Of a stretch of DNA of 64,000 nt, positions 8,357 to 16,720 are shown one piece after another (positions within the stretch are counted from its first letter, which is position 1; each line of letters begins with the position of its first letter). A model generated the notes under the pieces. The model was not told the origin of the DNA. It searched no databases and worked only from the letters and a program-made list of their open reading frames with translations. A program made the translations under genes and the position numbers. The DNA is taken from contig NZ_CP060634.1 in NCBI RefSeq assembly GCF_014337195.1, positions 434,001-498,000 of the forward strand. Reading direction: 5' to 3'. Source of the DNA: Qiania dongpingensis. Lineage in GTDB: Bacteria > Bacillota > Clostridia > Lachnospirales > Lachnospiraceae.

Positions 8357-9559
8357 TCAACCTATCAGGATAAGCCCGTCTTCCGTTTTATCCAGATACT
8401 CATACCCATCTTTTGTGACAACCAGGGTATGCTCCAGCTGTACGCCTCCCCACCCCAGCTCATAGTAGGGGGTCTCGACACAGAACGTCATCTGCTCTTC
8501 GACCACATCCTCACTTCCCGGAGCGATGGAATACAAATCGTACATCTCAAGACCAATCCCATGTCCACAATGATGCCTGCGGTAATGGGGGATTCCGGCG
8601 CTTCTTACCGTTTCCACCGCCGTTTCAAAAATATCACCGCACAAGACCCCAGGCCTCATCTTTTCTGCGGCCGCCAAACAGCCTTCCCGCACCGCCTGGT
8701 AATAAAGAGCTGTTTTTTCATCCGGTTCTCCGACATAGGCCGTACGGGCCAGATCTGAGCAATATCCATCCAAAAAGCAGCCAAAATCAAACCGTACCAC
8801 GTCCCCAGACAGAATATTCCTCGTCCTGTCGCTTACTGTATCCGAATAAGCCGCCCTTTTTCCGGCGGTTATCACTCCATAGCAGGGAATCGCCCCTCTC
8901 CTCGTAAGCTCCAGATTATACTCTCTGTACATCTCATATTCTGTCATGCCCGGACGAAACCGGGACAGCATCTCCATCAATGCCTCCGACGCAGTCACCG
9001 CCGCTTTTCGGATTCCCATGACCTCGTCCGGATGCTTAATGCGCCTGGCCTCCTTGAATATGGGATTTCCTCCGGCGAAACGGTACTCTGGCAGCTCTTT
9101 TTTCACGGCATCCAGAAGGCTCGGAAATATACGCCCTTCATCCACGGCGACCACTGCTCCCGTTTTCCCATGGGCCTTCACGGCCGCCGCCCACGCTTCT
9201 GCCGTCGTCTCATATGCCTGCTTCTGATAAGTCATGACTCTTTCTGCAAAACCGTCCTTGCAAGCCTCTTCCTTTTCAAAGCAAAACCGGCCGCCGGACA
9301 CATAAACCTCTGCCGAGAGCCCTGCAAATTCAAAGACCGTTGGAAGCTCCGAATATCCGGCCACGTAAAATAACGCATCCTCCTCCGGCACATATCCGAC
9401 CGCACATTCCGCGTGCTGGATGGCCGACTGCATGACACTCACATAGCCTCCTGTCAGATAAGACAAATTTGACGGCATCGTCGCCACGAGAATATCCGCT
9501 CCGGCATCTCCCATGGCTTTTTTGATTCGTTTCATCCGGAAATCCTGTAATCCATCCAT
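8357..9559 (-). CDS. M24 family metallopeptidase (Xaa-Pro dipeptidase-like)
   Basis: I choose the ATG at 9559 (GGAGG upstream), giving 400 residues. The pita-bread fold has all five expected metal ligands: Asp in RFDFG, Asp in CSDLARTA, His in HCGHGIGLE, Glu in CVETP and Glu in VQLEHTLV. The N-terminal half is the creatinase-N-like domain. Such enzymes cleave dipeptides ending in proline or similar imido bonds in the cytoplasm. It is the last gene of the liv transporter unit, which fits peptide or amino acid breakdown after import. Contrast it with the second M24 protein at 18431-19594, which lacks these ligands. Confidence 0.9.
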   Translation of the reverse strand: MDGLQDFRMKRIKKAMGDAGADILVATMPSNLSYLTGGYVSVMQSAIQHAECAVGYVPEEDALFYVAGYSELPTVFEFAGLSAEVYVSGGRFCFEKEEACKDGFAERVMTYQKQAYETTAEAWAAAVKAHGKTGAVVAVDEGRIFPSLLDAVKKELPEYRFAGGNPIFKEARRIKHPDEVMGIRKAAVTASEALMEMLSRFRPGMTEYEMYREYNLELTRRGAIPCYGVITAGKRAAYSDTVSDRTRNILSGDVVRFDFGCFLDGYCSDLARTAYVGEPDEKTALYYQAVREGCLAAAEKMRPGVLCGDIFETAVETVRSAGIPHYRRHHCGHGIGLEMYDLYSIAPGSEDVVEEQMTFCVETPYYELGWGGVQLEHTLVVTKDGYEYLDKTEDGLILIG

Positions 9560-9594
9560 ATACCGTCTCCTCCCTGTGGATACACAAAGGAAGA

Positions 9595-9610
9595 AGGGGC
9601 AGACGCCCCT
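9595..9610 (-). other. Intercistronic hairpin
   Basis: A 6-bp GC-rich stem with the four-base loop AGAC lies between the ureohydrolase and M24 genes, with no T-run. It may be an mRNA processing or stability element. Confidence 0.4.
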
Positions 9611-9644
9611 CCTATCCATGTTTATATTTTTCTGTTTTTCTCCC

Positions 9645-10640
9645 CTATCGGAACTCAAAAATCCTCGGCTTCAGGAAGTTGATCAAAGTGCTGGCTGCCA
9701 GCCGGGTGGTCGATCCTGTTGTATCACAGGGCGGAGAAACCTCCACCATGTCAACTCCTCCTATTATGGGAGCTTTGCCAAGGATAGAACCAATCTCCAG
9801 CAGCTCTACGGAAGTGATTCCGCCAAACACATAACATCCTGTGCCGCAGCCAAAAGCGTTGTCCAGCACATCGATGTCAATGGTCACATAGACTGTATCA
9901 CAGCCCTTTGACGCGATGGCGATAGCCTTCTCCATAATTTCCGCGATTCCTTCCCTTCGGATATCATCGATCGTATAAAGGGTGGCCCCGCCGTTCACAG
10001 CATAGTCATAGCCTTCCACACCAGTAGTCCCGTTCAGGCCTACAAACACCATATTTTTGAGGTCCACGCTCTCAAATTCACTGATCCGCCTTGCGGGAGA
10101 ACCCTGATAATATTTCCCCCAGGTATCGTTTTCATCATACATATCCATATGGGAATCCACATGAATGTAACCAATCTTCACGGGACGGCCCATCCGTTTC
10201 TTAAATCCGTCCTCAAATCCCTTTACCACAGGATACGCCACATAATGATCGCCACCCAGAGTCACAGGCGTAGCGCCCTTCTCCACGATCTTGCTGATCG
10301 TGGAAGCCACACTGTCGGTGGTCTTGCAGACATCTGTAGGATATACGCGAATATCTCCGATATCCTTCACAATCTCTTTCGGAGGAGCCAGCATCCTTTT
10401 TTTCGTACAGACATCAATCACTTCTCCGTCTATGGCGCAGAGATGATAGATAAAATGCCTGGTCTCTTCCCTGATGGCGTTCGGCGCGTACCTCGGACCG
10501 GGCCTGGTGCCGATGGTCACATCATAAGGAACGCCGGAAACCACATAATCCCCCTCTTTTATTTCATCCAGCTTTACATACGGAGCCCGAAGGAACGTAT
10601 TGATGCCGCAAAAAGACGGATATAAAATTCTTTCATCCAT
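9645..10640 (-). CDS. Ureohydrolase (arginase/agmatinase family)
   Basis: 331 residues, ATG at 10640. The binuclear manganese motifs are present: GGDH, DSHMD (the DxHxD element) and IDIDVLDNAF (the SxDxDxxDP element, here with Asn for Pro). The family hydrolyses guanidino compounds to urea and an amine (arginine, agmatine, guanidinobutyrate) or the formimino analogue. The odd CGTG in place of the usual APGTG after the last motif makes the substrate uncertain. It is encoded directly after livF, so its substrate may be imported by the liv system. Confidence 0.88.
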   Translation of the reverse strand: MDERILYPSFCGINTFLRAPYVKLDEIKEGDYVVSGVPYDVTIGTRPGPRYAPNAIREETRHFIYHLCAIDGEVIDVCTKKRMLAPPKEIVKDIGDIRVYPTDVCKTTDSVASTISKIVEKGATPVTLGGDHYVAYPVVKGFEDGFKKRMGRPVKIGYIHVDSHMDMYDENDTWGKYYQGSPARRISEFESVDLKNMVFVGLNGTTGVEGYDYAVNGGATLYTIDDIRREGIAEIMEKAIAIASKGCDTVYVTIDIDVLDNAFGCGTGCYVFGGITSVELLEIGSILGKAPIIGGVDMVEVSPPCDTTGSTTRLAASTLINFLKPRIFEFR

Positions 10641-10674
10641 AGGTCATTATCCCCCTGTTCAGATAGGACGATCG

Positions 10675-11382
10675 TTATGAAACGCCCAGATAGGTCTTCT
10701 GGATGGTATCATCCTTCAGAAGATCAGCCGAATTCGCGGACATCTGGATATTCCCAGTCTCAATTACATAAGCCCTGTTGGAAATTTCCAGAGCCAGGTT
10801 GGCATTCTGCTCCACCAATAGGATCGGAATGCCAAGCTTTGCGATATCCAAAACGGTATCGCCGATCACGTCTACGATCTGAGGCGCAAGTCCAAGAGAA
10901 GGTTCATCCAGCAGCAAAAGCTTAGGGGAAGCCATCATGGCACGTCCTACCGCCAGCATCTGCTGCTCGCCGCCTGACAAGGTGCCGCCGTACTGGTTGA
11001 TTCTCTCCTTCAGCTTGGGGAACACCTGCATTACTCTCTCCAGGTTTTCCGCCACCTCTGTCTTGCTCTTTATGGAAAATGACCCCATCAAAAGATTCTC
11101 TTTTACTGTCAGTTTTGTAAATATCTTTCTTCCTTCCGGCACATGGATAAGGCCCATCTGCACAATCTTATGAACGGGCTTTCCCACAATGGATTCGCCC
11201 TGGAAAAGGATATCGCCTTTGGCCGGCTTCTGAAGTCCGGAAATACTGCGGAGAGTCGTCGTCTTTCCTGCGCCGTTATTCCCAACGAGAGCAACTACCT
11301 CGTTCTTCCTTACCTCCAGGCTGATACCATGAAGGGCTGTAATATTTCCATATCGTACTGTCAGGTCTTTAATCTCCAACAT
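10675..11382 (-). CDS. livF: Branched-chain amino acid ABC transporter ATPase LivF
   Basis: 235 residues with Walker A (GNNGAGKTTT), the LSGGEQQML signature and Walker B (LLLLDEPSLGLAP). The length and the VRKNEVVALVGNNGAGK region identify the LivF branch. It energises import with LivG. It overlaps the livG stop by 14 bases, showing tight coupling. It is the fifth gene of a livK-livH-livM-livG-livF set and is followed by the ureohydrolase. Confidence 0.93.
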   Translation of the reverse strand: MLEIKDLTVRYGNITALHGISLEVRKNEVVALVGNNGAGKTTTLRSISGLQKPAKGDILFQGESIVGKPVHKIVQMGLIHVPEGRKIFTKLTVKENLLMGSFSIKSKTEVAENLERVMQVFPKLKERINQYGGTLSGGEQQMLAVGRAMMASPKLLLLDEPSLGLAPQIVDVIGDTVLDIAKLGIPILLVEQNANLALEISNRAYVIETGNIQMSANSADLLKDDTIQKTYLGVS

Positions 11383-12160
11383 GATAGCCCACCGCCTTTC
11401 TCTTGGTTCCCAGATATGCCTCGATGACCTTGGGATTCGCCTGGATTTCTTCCGGAGTACCGGCAGCCAGCCATTCGCCCTGAGCTAAAACCGTGATGGT
11501 ATCACTCAGCTTCATTACGAAACGCATATCGTGCTCAATTAACATGACGGTTTTTTTAAGCTTCTTGTTGATGTCCAGGATCAGCTCAGACAACTGGGCT
11601 TTCTCCGCCGTATTCATACCGGCGCAGGGCTCGTCGAAAAGCAGCATCTCCGCACCGGTAGCCAGAGTTCTGGCAATCTCCAGCTTCCTCTGATGTCCAT
11701 AAGGGAGATTTTTCGCCTTTTCACCCACCAGGTTTCCAAGCCCTACAAATTCCAGGGCCTCCATGGAACGTTCCTGACTTTCTTTTTCTTCCCGTCTGCA
11801 GCGGGGAGAACTGAAAAGTTCATCGAAAATATTCTGTTTCATATTGTGATGGCAGCCCAGCTGCACATTCTCCAGCACCGTCATTTCCTGAAGAAGGCGG
11901 ATATTCTGGAAGGTCCTGGAAAGGCCTTTTTCTACAAATTTGTATGAAGGCAGTCCCTGGATCTCCTCGCCGCGGAATAAAACCTTGCCCGCCGTAGGGA
12001 CCAGAAAACCGGTCATTACATTGAAAAGTGTCGTCTTGCCTGCGCCGTTGGGGCCGATCAAAGCGGAGATTTTTCCTTCCTCAGCCTGCAGGGATACATC
12101 ATTCAGAGCCTTAAGGCCGCCGAAAAACATGTTGATATGTTGCGCCTCTAACAATGCCAT
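11369..12160 (-). CDS. livG: Branched-chain amino acid ABC transporter ATPase LivG
   Basis: 263 residues with Walker A (GPNGAGKTTLF), Walker B (LLFDEPCAGMN) and the C-terminal LivG extension (IEAYLGTKRK). The position of the signature is taken by LPYGHQRKLEIARTL, the usual LivG form. The ATG overlaps the livM stop by one base (TAATG). It works as the second ATPase of the Liv importer. Confidence 0.93.
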   Translation of the reverse strand: MALLEAQHINMFFGGLKALNDVSLQAEEGKISALIGPNGAGKTTLFNVMTGFLVPTAGKVLFRGEEIQGLPSYKFVEKGLSRTFQNIRLLQEMTVLENVQLGCHHNMKQNIFDELFSSPRCRREEKESQERSMEALEFVGLGNLVGEKAKNLPYGHQRKLEIARTLATGAEMLLFDEPCAGMNTAEKAQLSELILDINKKLKKTVMLIEHDMRFVMKLSDTITVLAQGEWLAAGTPEEIQANPKVIEAYLGTKRKAVGYHVGD

Positions 12161-13140
12161 TATGCCTTACCTCCCTCTTCTGATGTCTGCTTCTTGTGGA
12201 ACAGCCCCCTTATCTTTGAAGTGATCATGGGAACCCATCCGCGTTCATTGGCAATTACGCCGATTACCATAACCGCACCGATGAAGATCATGCGGTAGGT
12301 CTGGGCGAAACGGAAGATTTCCGGCGCTATGGTCAGGATGAAGGCGCCGATGACCGGGCCTAAAAGGGAACCGGCTCCGCCGAGGATGACCATGCAGAGC
12401 ACGGTGGTAGAGTCTGCCACGGTAAAGGTATCCGGGCTGATAAAGGATACATAATGGGCGAAAATACTTCCGGCCATACCTGCCATACATGCGGAAAGTA
12501 CATATGCCCCTACTTTATAAAATGTGATGTTCACACCCAGAGAACGGGCTACGGTCTCATCATATTTGATAGCGAAAAGCGCACGCCCCACTCTGGTACC
12601 CATAAGACGCTTACTCATATACATGCAGAGAATGAGGAGCGCCAGTCCATAATAAATATAAGAAACGGTGGAGAAGCTGTAGCTTCCGACCTCTGCCGCG
12701 TCAATGCCGCTGATACCCATAGGCCCATTGGTAAGAGACACCCAGTTAAGCTCTACGATCCTGATCACCTGCCCGAATCCGGTGGTGACAAGCGCGAGGA
12801 ACACACCCTTCAGCCTCAGAGTCGGAGCGCCAAGGATGAATCCAAATACCATGGCCACAAGGCCGCCGGCAAAAAACGTCAGATAAAAAGGAAGACCATA
12901 TCTTGTATTTAAAATGGCTGCTGCATATGCACCGATACCGAAGAAGGTTGCATGTGCCAGGTTGGATAACCCGGTCATACCTACTGCAATATTAAGGCTG
13001 GATGCCAGGACGCCATACATCATGCACATTAAGATGATATGTACGTGATACGTATTGGTGATCACCAAAGGTGCCAGGATTCCAAGGACGGCTACAACAA
13101 TAATGGAATGTTTTTTTAAGAAATCATATACCTTTTTCAA
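12160..13140 (-). CDS. livM: Branched-chain amino acid ABC transporter permease LivM
   Basis: 326 residues, about ten membrane helices, with the LivM signature around ILGGAGSLLGPVIGAF. The start is a TTG at 13140, overlapping the livH stop (TTGA), with AAGGAGG upstream inside livH. It forms the membrane channel with LivH. Confidence 0.93.
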   Translation of the reverse strand: MKKVYDFLKKHSIIVVAVLGILAPLVITNTYHVHIILMCMMYGVLASSLNIAVGMTGLSNLAHATFFGIGAYAAAILNTRYGLPFYLTFFAGGLVAMVFGFILGAPTLRLKGVFLALVTTGFGQVIRIVELNWVSLTNGPMGISGIDAAEVGSYSFSTVSYIYYGLALLILCMYMSKRLMGTRVGRALFAIKYDETVARSLGVNITFYKVGAYVLSACMAGMAGSIFAHYVSFISPDTFTVADSTTVLCMVILGGAGSLLGPVIGAFILTIAPEIFRFAQTYRMIFIGAVMVIGVIANERGWVPMITSKIRGLFHKKQTSEEGGKA

Positions 13141-14003
13141 TCCTTGACGACCTCCTTTCCTAAAATGCCGGAAGGCTTAAAGATAAGGATAAGAATCATC
13201 ACGACAAACGCCACGCCCTCTCTGACCTGAGTGTTCAGTACAGTGCCGGCGATGCTTTCAATGAGTCCCATCATGATACCGCCCAGCATGGCGCCGGGTA
13301 TACTTCCGGAACCGCCCAAAACAGCGGCAGCAAAGGCTTTGTTACCGATGGAAGTACCCATCATCGGATAAACCTGCGCGTAATACATGCCCATCAGGAT
13401 AGAGGAAACTGCACCGAGAGCAGAACCGATGGCAAAGGTCAGGGAAATCGTCGCGTTGACATTGATTCCCATAAGGCCCGCCGTATCCTGATCCATGGAA
13501 ATGGCGCGGATACTTCTGCCGCTCTTGGTATAGTGAATGAACAGCTGGAGAGAGACCATCAGGATAATGGATACGATCAAAACTAAAATATGAATAGAAT
13601 TGATGGTGATCCCTGCGAAACTCCAGGAAGTTACGTTCATAACCTTGAACTCATGAGGCTGCGTTCCGAAGATCAGCTGGATCGCAGTTTGAACAATATA
13701 AGAAAATCCTACTGATACTGTGATCATCGCCAGCTTCGGAGCTGTACGGATCGGCTTGTAGCCGACTCTCTCCATCACGACGCCGACAACAGAAGTGATG
13801 ACAACGCCGAAAATACAGGCGGGAATCACTCCAAGACCCATTCTGGCTATGGCGAACCAGGCCAGGTATGCACCCAACAGGGATACTTCACCGTGGGCGA
13901 AGTTGATAAAGGAAAGTGTCCCGAATATCAGAGTATAGCCGAGGGCCAGCAGTGCATACAGTACGCCCAGGGTTAAACCGTTAATCAATTGTTGTGCTAT
14001 CAA
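13137..14003 (-). CDS. livH: Branched-chain amino acid ABC transporter permease LivH
   Basis: 288 residues with eight or nine helices, the N-terminal GTLSFINFAHGE segment and the VLGGSGSIPGAMLGG loop typical of LivH. The start is a TTG at 14003 with AAAGGAGG at good distance. It is separated from livK by 88 bases that contain a stable hairpin, which would favour higher expression of the binding protein than of the membrane parts. Confidence 0.93.
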   Translation of the reverse strand: MIAQQLINGLTLGVLYALLALGYTLIFGTLSFINFAHGEVSLLGAYLAWFAIARMGLGVIPACIFGVVITSVVGVVMERVGYKPIRTAPKLAMITVSVGFSYIVQTAIQLIFGTQPHEFKVMNVTSWSFAGITINSIHILVLIVSIILMVSLQLFIHYTKSGRSIRAISMDQDTAGLMGINVNATISLTFAIGSALGAVSSILMGMYYAQVYPMMGTSIGNKAFAAAVLGGSGSIPGAMLGGIMMGLIESIAGTVLNTQVREGVAFVVMILILIFKPSGILGKEVVKD

Positions 14004-14038
14004 AGTTTCTGCCTCCTTTGACCGTAAGATACAGGGCA

Positions 14039-14059
14039 GGCAGGGGATGCACCCCTGCC
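14039..14059 (-). other. Hairpin between livK and livH
   Basis: An 8-bp GC-rich stem with a five-base loop and no T-run. Such structures after a binding-protein gene commonly shield the upstream mRNA from 3' decay. That role is inferred. Confidence 0.55.
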
Positions 14060-14091
14060 CGTCCTCTTAGCGGATGCTTTACGTCTTTCTT

Positions 14092-15243
14092 TTATTTGTA
14101 CGCTGCAAATGCACCATCCTTAATCTGTACTGCTACCAACGGAATCTTCACATCGCCGTTCTCATCAAAGGAAAGGGAACCGACTACAGTTTCGAAATCC
14201 TTCAGGTTAGCCAGATATTTCTGGATGTCTTCGCGGGTTTCCGCACCGTCTTCAATGGCTGCCTTCAGCATATAGATAGCCGCATATGCACAAGGAGACG
14301 TAGGATCTTCTGTCCTCACACCATTGGCAGAATATTTATCATTGTATTTGTCAAAGAATTCTTTCGCTTTTTCGGGTACATTGTCGGGATCGAAATAAGA
14401 ATCGCCTACCATGCCTTCTACCGCGTCGCCGCCGAGGCTGATAACAGAAGGATTATATGTACCGGTTGCTGAAATGAACGGATTATAACCCTGCTGTACG
14501 CACTGCTTTGCAAAGGCTGCCAGCTCTGTCTCATCTGCGATGGCAAATACGGCTTCACATCCGGTATCTACCATTTTTGTGATCACGGTGTTAAAGTCGA
14601 TGGTCTCGCCCAGCAGATATCCTTCTGCTACGAGGGGCTCAATTCCTTCTTCCTTCAGACGTTCTTTCGCGACTTCCAGAGCGCCCTGGCCAAAGTCATC
14701 GTTCTGATAGATGATGCCGATCTTCTTATAACCTGCGTCGATGATGACATCCAGGTCGAAGGTAGCACGATAAACATCAGAGTTCCATACACGGAAGGTA
14801 TAGTCACCGGCCGTACTCACTTTGGGGGAGCTGGAACCGACTGCGATATGTACCAGGCCCGCCTTGTTATAAATGGGAGCTCCTGATAAAGTACATGAGC
14901 TGTTATAACCGGCGATACATGCCACGATATCTTTATCGGCTACGAACAGCTTAGCTACGTTGGCGGCTTCCTTGGGGTCAGCCTTGTCATCCATGGATAC
15001 CAGTTCGATCTTCTTACCTTTCACACCGCCGGCCTCATTGATCTCGTCCACTGCCAGCTCCGCACCGTTGAATACACGTCCGCCAAGCTCCGCCGAGCCG
15101 CCTGTCATGGGCACGCCCACGCCAATCTTGATAGTTTCACTGTCGCTGAAAGAAGTTTCTGCTTCCTTCTTCTTCCCGCATCCGGCAAACAGTCCTGCAA
15201 CTACCACCACTGTCATAACACATGCAACAAACCGTTTCTTCAT
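14092..15243 (-). CDS. livK: Liv-type amino acid ABC transporter substrate-binding lipoprotein
   Basis: I choose the ATG at 15243 (GGAGGGAG upstream), giving 383 residues beginning with a lipoprotein signal ending in the lipobox LFAGC. The open frame runs to 15399 but would bury the signal peptide. The mature part is a periplasmic-binding type I fold (KIGVGVPMTGGSAELGGRVFNGAELAVDEIN). It captures an amino acid or small amide outside the membrane for LivHMGF. Ligand preference cannot be read; the ureohydrolase and M24 peptidase in the same unit suggest something beyond leucine/isoleucine/valine. Confidence 0.92.
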   Translation of the reverse strand: MKKRFVACVMTVVVVAGLFAGCGKKKEAETSFSDSETIKIGVGVPMTGGSAELGGRVFNGAELAVDEINEAGGVKGKKIELVSMDDKADPKEAANVAKLFVADKDIVACIAGYNSSCTLSGAPIYNKAGLVHIAVGSSSPKVSTAGDYTFRVWNSDVYRATFDLDVIIDAGYKKIGIIYQNDDFGQGALEVAKERLKEEGIEPLVAEGYLLGETIDFNTVITKMVDTGCEAVFAIADETELAAFAKQCVQQGYNPFISATGTYNPSVISLGGDAVEGMVGDSYFDPDNVPEKAKEFFDKYNDKYSANGVRTEDPTSPCAYAAIYMLKAAIEDGAETREDIQKYLANLKDFETVVGSLSFDENGDVKIPLVAVQIKDGAFAAYK

Positions 15244-15304
15244 GTTTCTCCCTCCATTTTCTTTTTTACTTTTATATGTTTGAACATCATATCGTAATAC
15301 CATT

Positions 15305-15328
15305 TTGTGGATTGTAGGTTGTCTACAA
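15305..15328 (-). promoter_or_regulatory. Composite GntR-type operator, site A (liv operon)
   Basis: The plus strand reads TTGTGGA, seven bases, then TTGTCTACAA. The 10-bp palindrome plus a third half-site at a 14-bp period matches sites B, C and D exactly. It lies in the livK leader, 62 bases before the start codon. Binding by the GntR protein at 31566-32246 is inferred. Confidence 0.75.
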
Positions 15329-15337
15329 TCTACTTTC

Positions 15338-15393
15338 TTTAAAAAAACAGCCACTTTAGAATAATTTTGACGAATCCTAAGCTGACTGTTTTC
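15338..15393 (-). terminator. Terminator-like hairpin in the livK leader
   Basis: The stem of about 10 bp (AAAACAGTCA with TGGCTGTTTT, one G-U pair) is extended by an inner TTAG/CTAA arm, and is followed by seven T on the minus strand. It lies between the 15451-15479 promoter and operator A, so it could attenuate the liv transcript. Confidence 0.6.
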
Positions 15394-15450
15394 TTTCATT
15401 TGAGCACATTAACGATGATATTCAAAAACATATTTACTTTTTATAGTGAA

Positions 15451-15479
15451 AGCATACAATAGTTTCCACTCGATGTCAA
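15451..15479 (-). promoter_or_regulatory. Sigma-A promoter, liv leader
   Basis: TTGACA (15474-15479) and TATGCT (15451-15456) on the minus strand with a 17-bp spacer. Confidence 0.7.
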
Positions 15480-15550
15480 TCTTTTCTGAACAAAAAGCCC
15501 CAAAAAAATATTAATCGAAACAAAAAGTATGATTATGAATTTCCGACCTA

Positions 15551-15625
15551 TCATCTCACAGCCGATCCGTCTAAAATTAAACTATTCATTTGTCTTTCAA
15601 AATATGTCTCTTCATTATCCATCAT
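15551..15625 (-). other. Possible mini-ORFs behind an orphan ribosome binding site
   Basis: AAAGGAGGG (15650-15658, minus strand) stands five bases before an ATG at 15644 that opens a nine-codon frame (MKHIFCDDG, stop at 15615). It overlaps a second frame from 15622 encoding 23 residues (MDNEETYFERQ...LDGSAVR, stop at 15551). Neither resembles a known protein. They could be a leader peptide, a signalling peptide or the remnant of a lost gene. Confidence 0.3.
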
Positions 15626-15714
15626 CACAAAAAATATGTTTCATCTCATCCCTCCTTTCAAAATAAACCCAAACGATTCCTTCTATCATCTCAGACTTTC
15701 TCTATTATAGAAAA

Positions 15715-15746
15715 GAGACGCCGTTGAATTCGCTCAACGACGTCTC
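15715..15746 (-). terminator. Terminator-like hairpin
   Basis: A 13-bp near-perfect stem (GAGACGTCGTTGA / TCAACGGCGTCTC on the minus strand) followed by TTTTCTATAAT. It is downstream of the 15789-15817 promoter and could also close the amino acid ABC operon that ends at 15957. Confidence 0.65.
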
Positions 15747-15788
15747 TGTCTTTTCTCTGTCAATTAATATCAGGCTATTAGTACATAT

Positions 15789-15817
15789 AGTGTATCAATG
15801 ACAGAGGTATTTGTCAA
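15789..15817 (-). promoter_or_regulatory. Sigma-A promoter upstream of the mini-ORFs
   Basis: TTGACA (15812-15817) and TACACT (15789-15794) on the minus strand, 17-bp spacer. The -35 box lies inside the half-site of variant operator E. Confidence 0.65.
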
Positions 15818-15834
15818 ATGCTTATTGTCTATAA
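15811..15834 (-). promoter_or_regulatory. Composite operator, variant site E
   Basis: The plus strand reads TTGTCAA, seven bases, then TTGTCTATAA: the same spacing as sites A-D with one mismatch in the last arm. It overlaps a -35 box. Confidence 0.5.
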
Positions 15835-15956
15835 GCTTATATCCCCAAGGTTATATCTGATAATTTAAACGTTTTTTTCAATTCTTCTGTACAATCAATA
15901 CTATGACGGAAAAGGAAAGTCTATTCATTCTTCAAGAATAAATTTTCCTTTTTCCC

Positions 15957-16697
15957 TTAGTTATACTGCCCCAATTGGCTTAAGAACTGCTTGATTCTGG
16001 GATTCTCCGCTGCTGACATGGTCAATCTCTCCGCCGGCATATCTGAAATGATGGTTCCCTGATCCATGAATACCACACGGTCTCCTACTCTCCTGGCAAA
16101 CTCCATTTCGTGGGTGACGATCACGACAGTCATCCCGCCCTTTACCAGCTCCACGACAATATCAAGCACCTCTACCGTCATCTCCGGATCGAGGGCGGAG
16201 GTCGGCTCATCAAAGAACATCAGTTTTGGATTCATGGCCAGCGCTCTGGCTATGGCAATCCTCTGCTGCTGCCCGCCGGATAATTCCTGGGGATAATAGT
16301 CTGCCCTTTCAGACAAATGAACGATTTCCAATAGCTCCATGGCCTTTTCCTTTGCTCTTTCCTTATTCTCTTTATGGACCAGCACAGGAGCCAGCATAAT
16401 ATTTTCCAGTGCAGTCAAATGTTCAAATAAATCAAAAGACTGGAATATCATGCCGATTTCTGTCCTGTCATATGCTCCTTTTTCCCGTATCGGCACGCCT
16501 TTGTAAGAAACGCTGCCCGCATCTGCCTTTTCCAGTCCTGAAATACTTCTGAGCAGAGTGGACTTCCCCGATCCGGATGGTCCGATAATAACAACTTTTT
16601 CTCCCTGCTTAATATTCAGCGATACATCTTTCAATACTTGTGTCCCATTATAAGATTTCTCAATATGTTCTGCTCTCAGCATGATCATTTTTTCCAT
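15957..16697 (-). CDS. Polar amino acid ABC transporter ATPase
   Basis: 246 residues, ATG at 16697 with GGAGG upstream. Walker A (GPSGSGKSTLL), the LSGGQQQRIAIARAL signature, Walker B (MFFDEPTSALDPE) and the switch His (VIVTHEME) are all intact, as in GlnQ-type ATPases. It energises the permease and binding protein encoded just upstream in the same unit (17478 and 16721). The operon has one permease gene, so the permease is probably a homodimer. Confidence 0.93.
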   Translation of the reverse strand: MEKMIMLRAEHIEKSYNGTQVLKDVSLNIKQGEKVVIIGPSGSGKSTLLRSISGLEKADAGSVSYKGVPIREKGAYDRTEIGMIFQSFDLFEHLTALENIMLAPVLVHKENKERAKEKAMELLEIVHLSERADYYPQELSGGQQQRIAIARALAMNPKLMFFDEPTSALDPEMTVEVLDIVVELVKGGMTVVIVTHEMEFARRVGDRVVFMDQGTIISDMPAERLTMSAAENPRIKQFLSQLGQYN

Positions 16698-16720
16698 AGC
16701 TTTCCTCCTTATTTCCGATA

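Larger units (their letters stand above)
15244..15956 (-). other. 713-bp regulatory intergenic region upstream of livK
   Basis: No full-size gene. Reading in the minus direction it holds: a promoter (15789-15817) overlapped by a variant composite operator, a terminator-like hairpin (15715-15746), an orphan strong ribosome binding site with two mini-ORFs (15551-15658), a second promoter (15451-15479), a second terminator-like hairpin (15338-15393), and a perfect composite operator (15305-15328) before livK. Confidence 0.7.

Noticed and set aside
15244..15399. In-frame N-terminal extension of livK to 15399
   Set aside because: It would place the lipoprotein signal peptide in the interior, and it overlaps the hairpin and operator; the ATG at 15243 has a good ribosome binding site.
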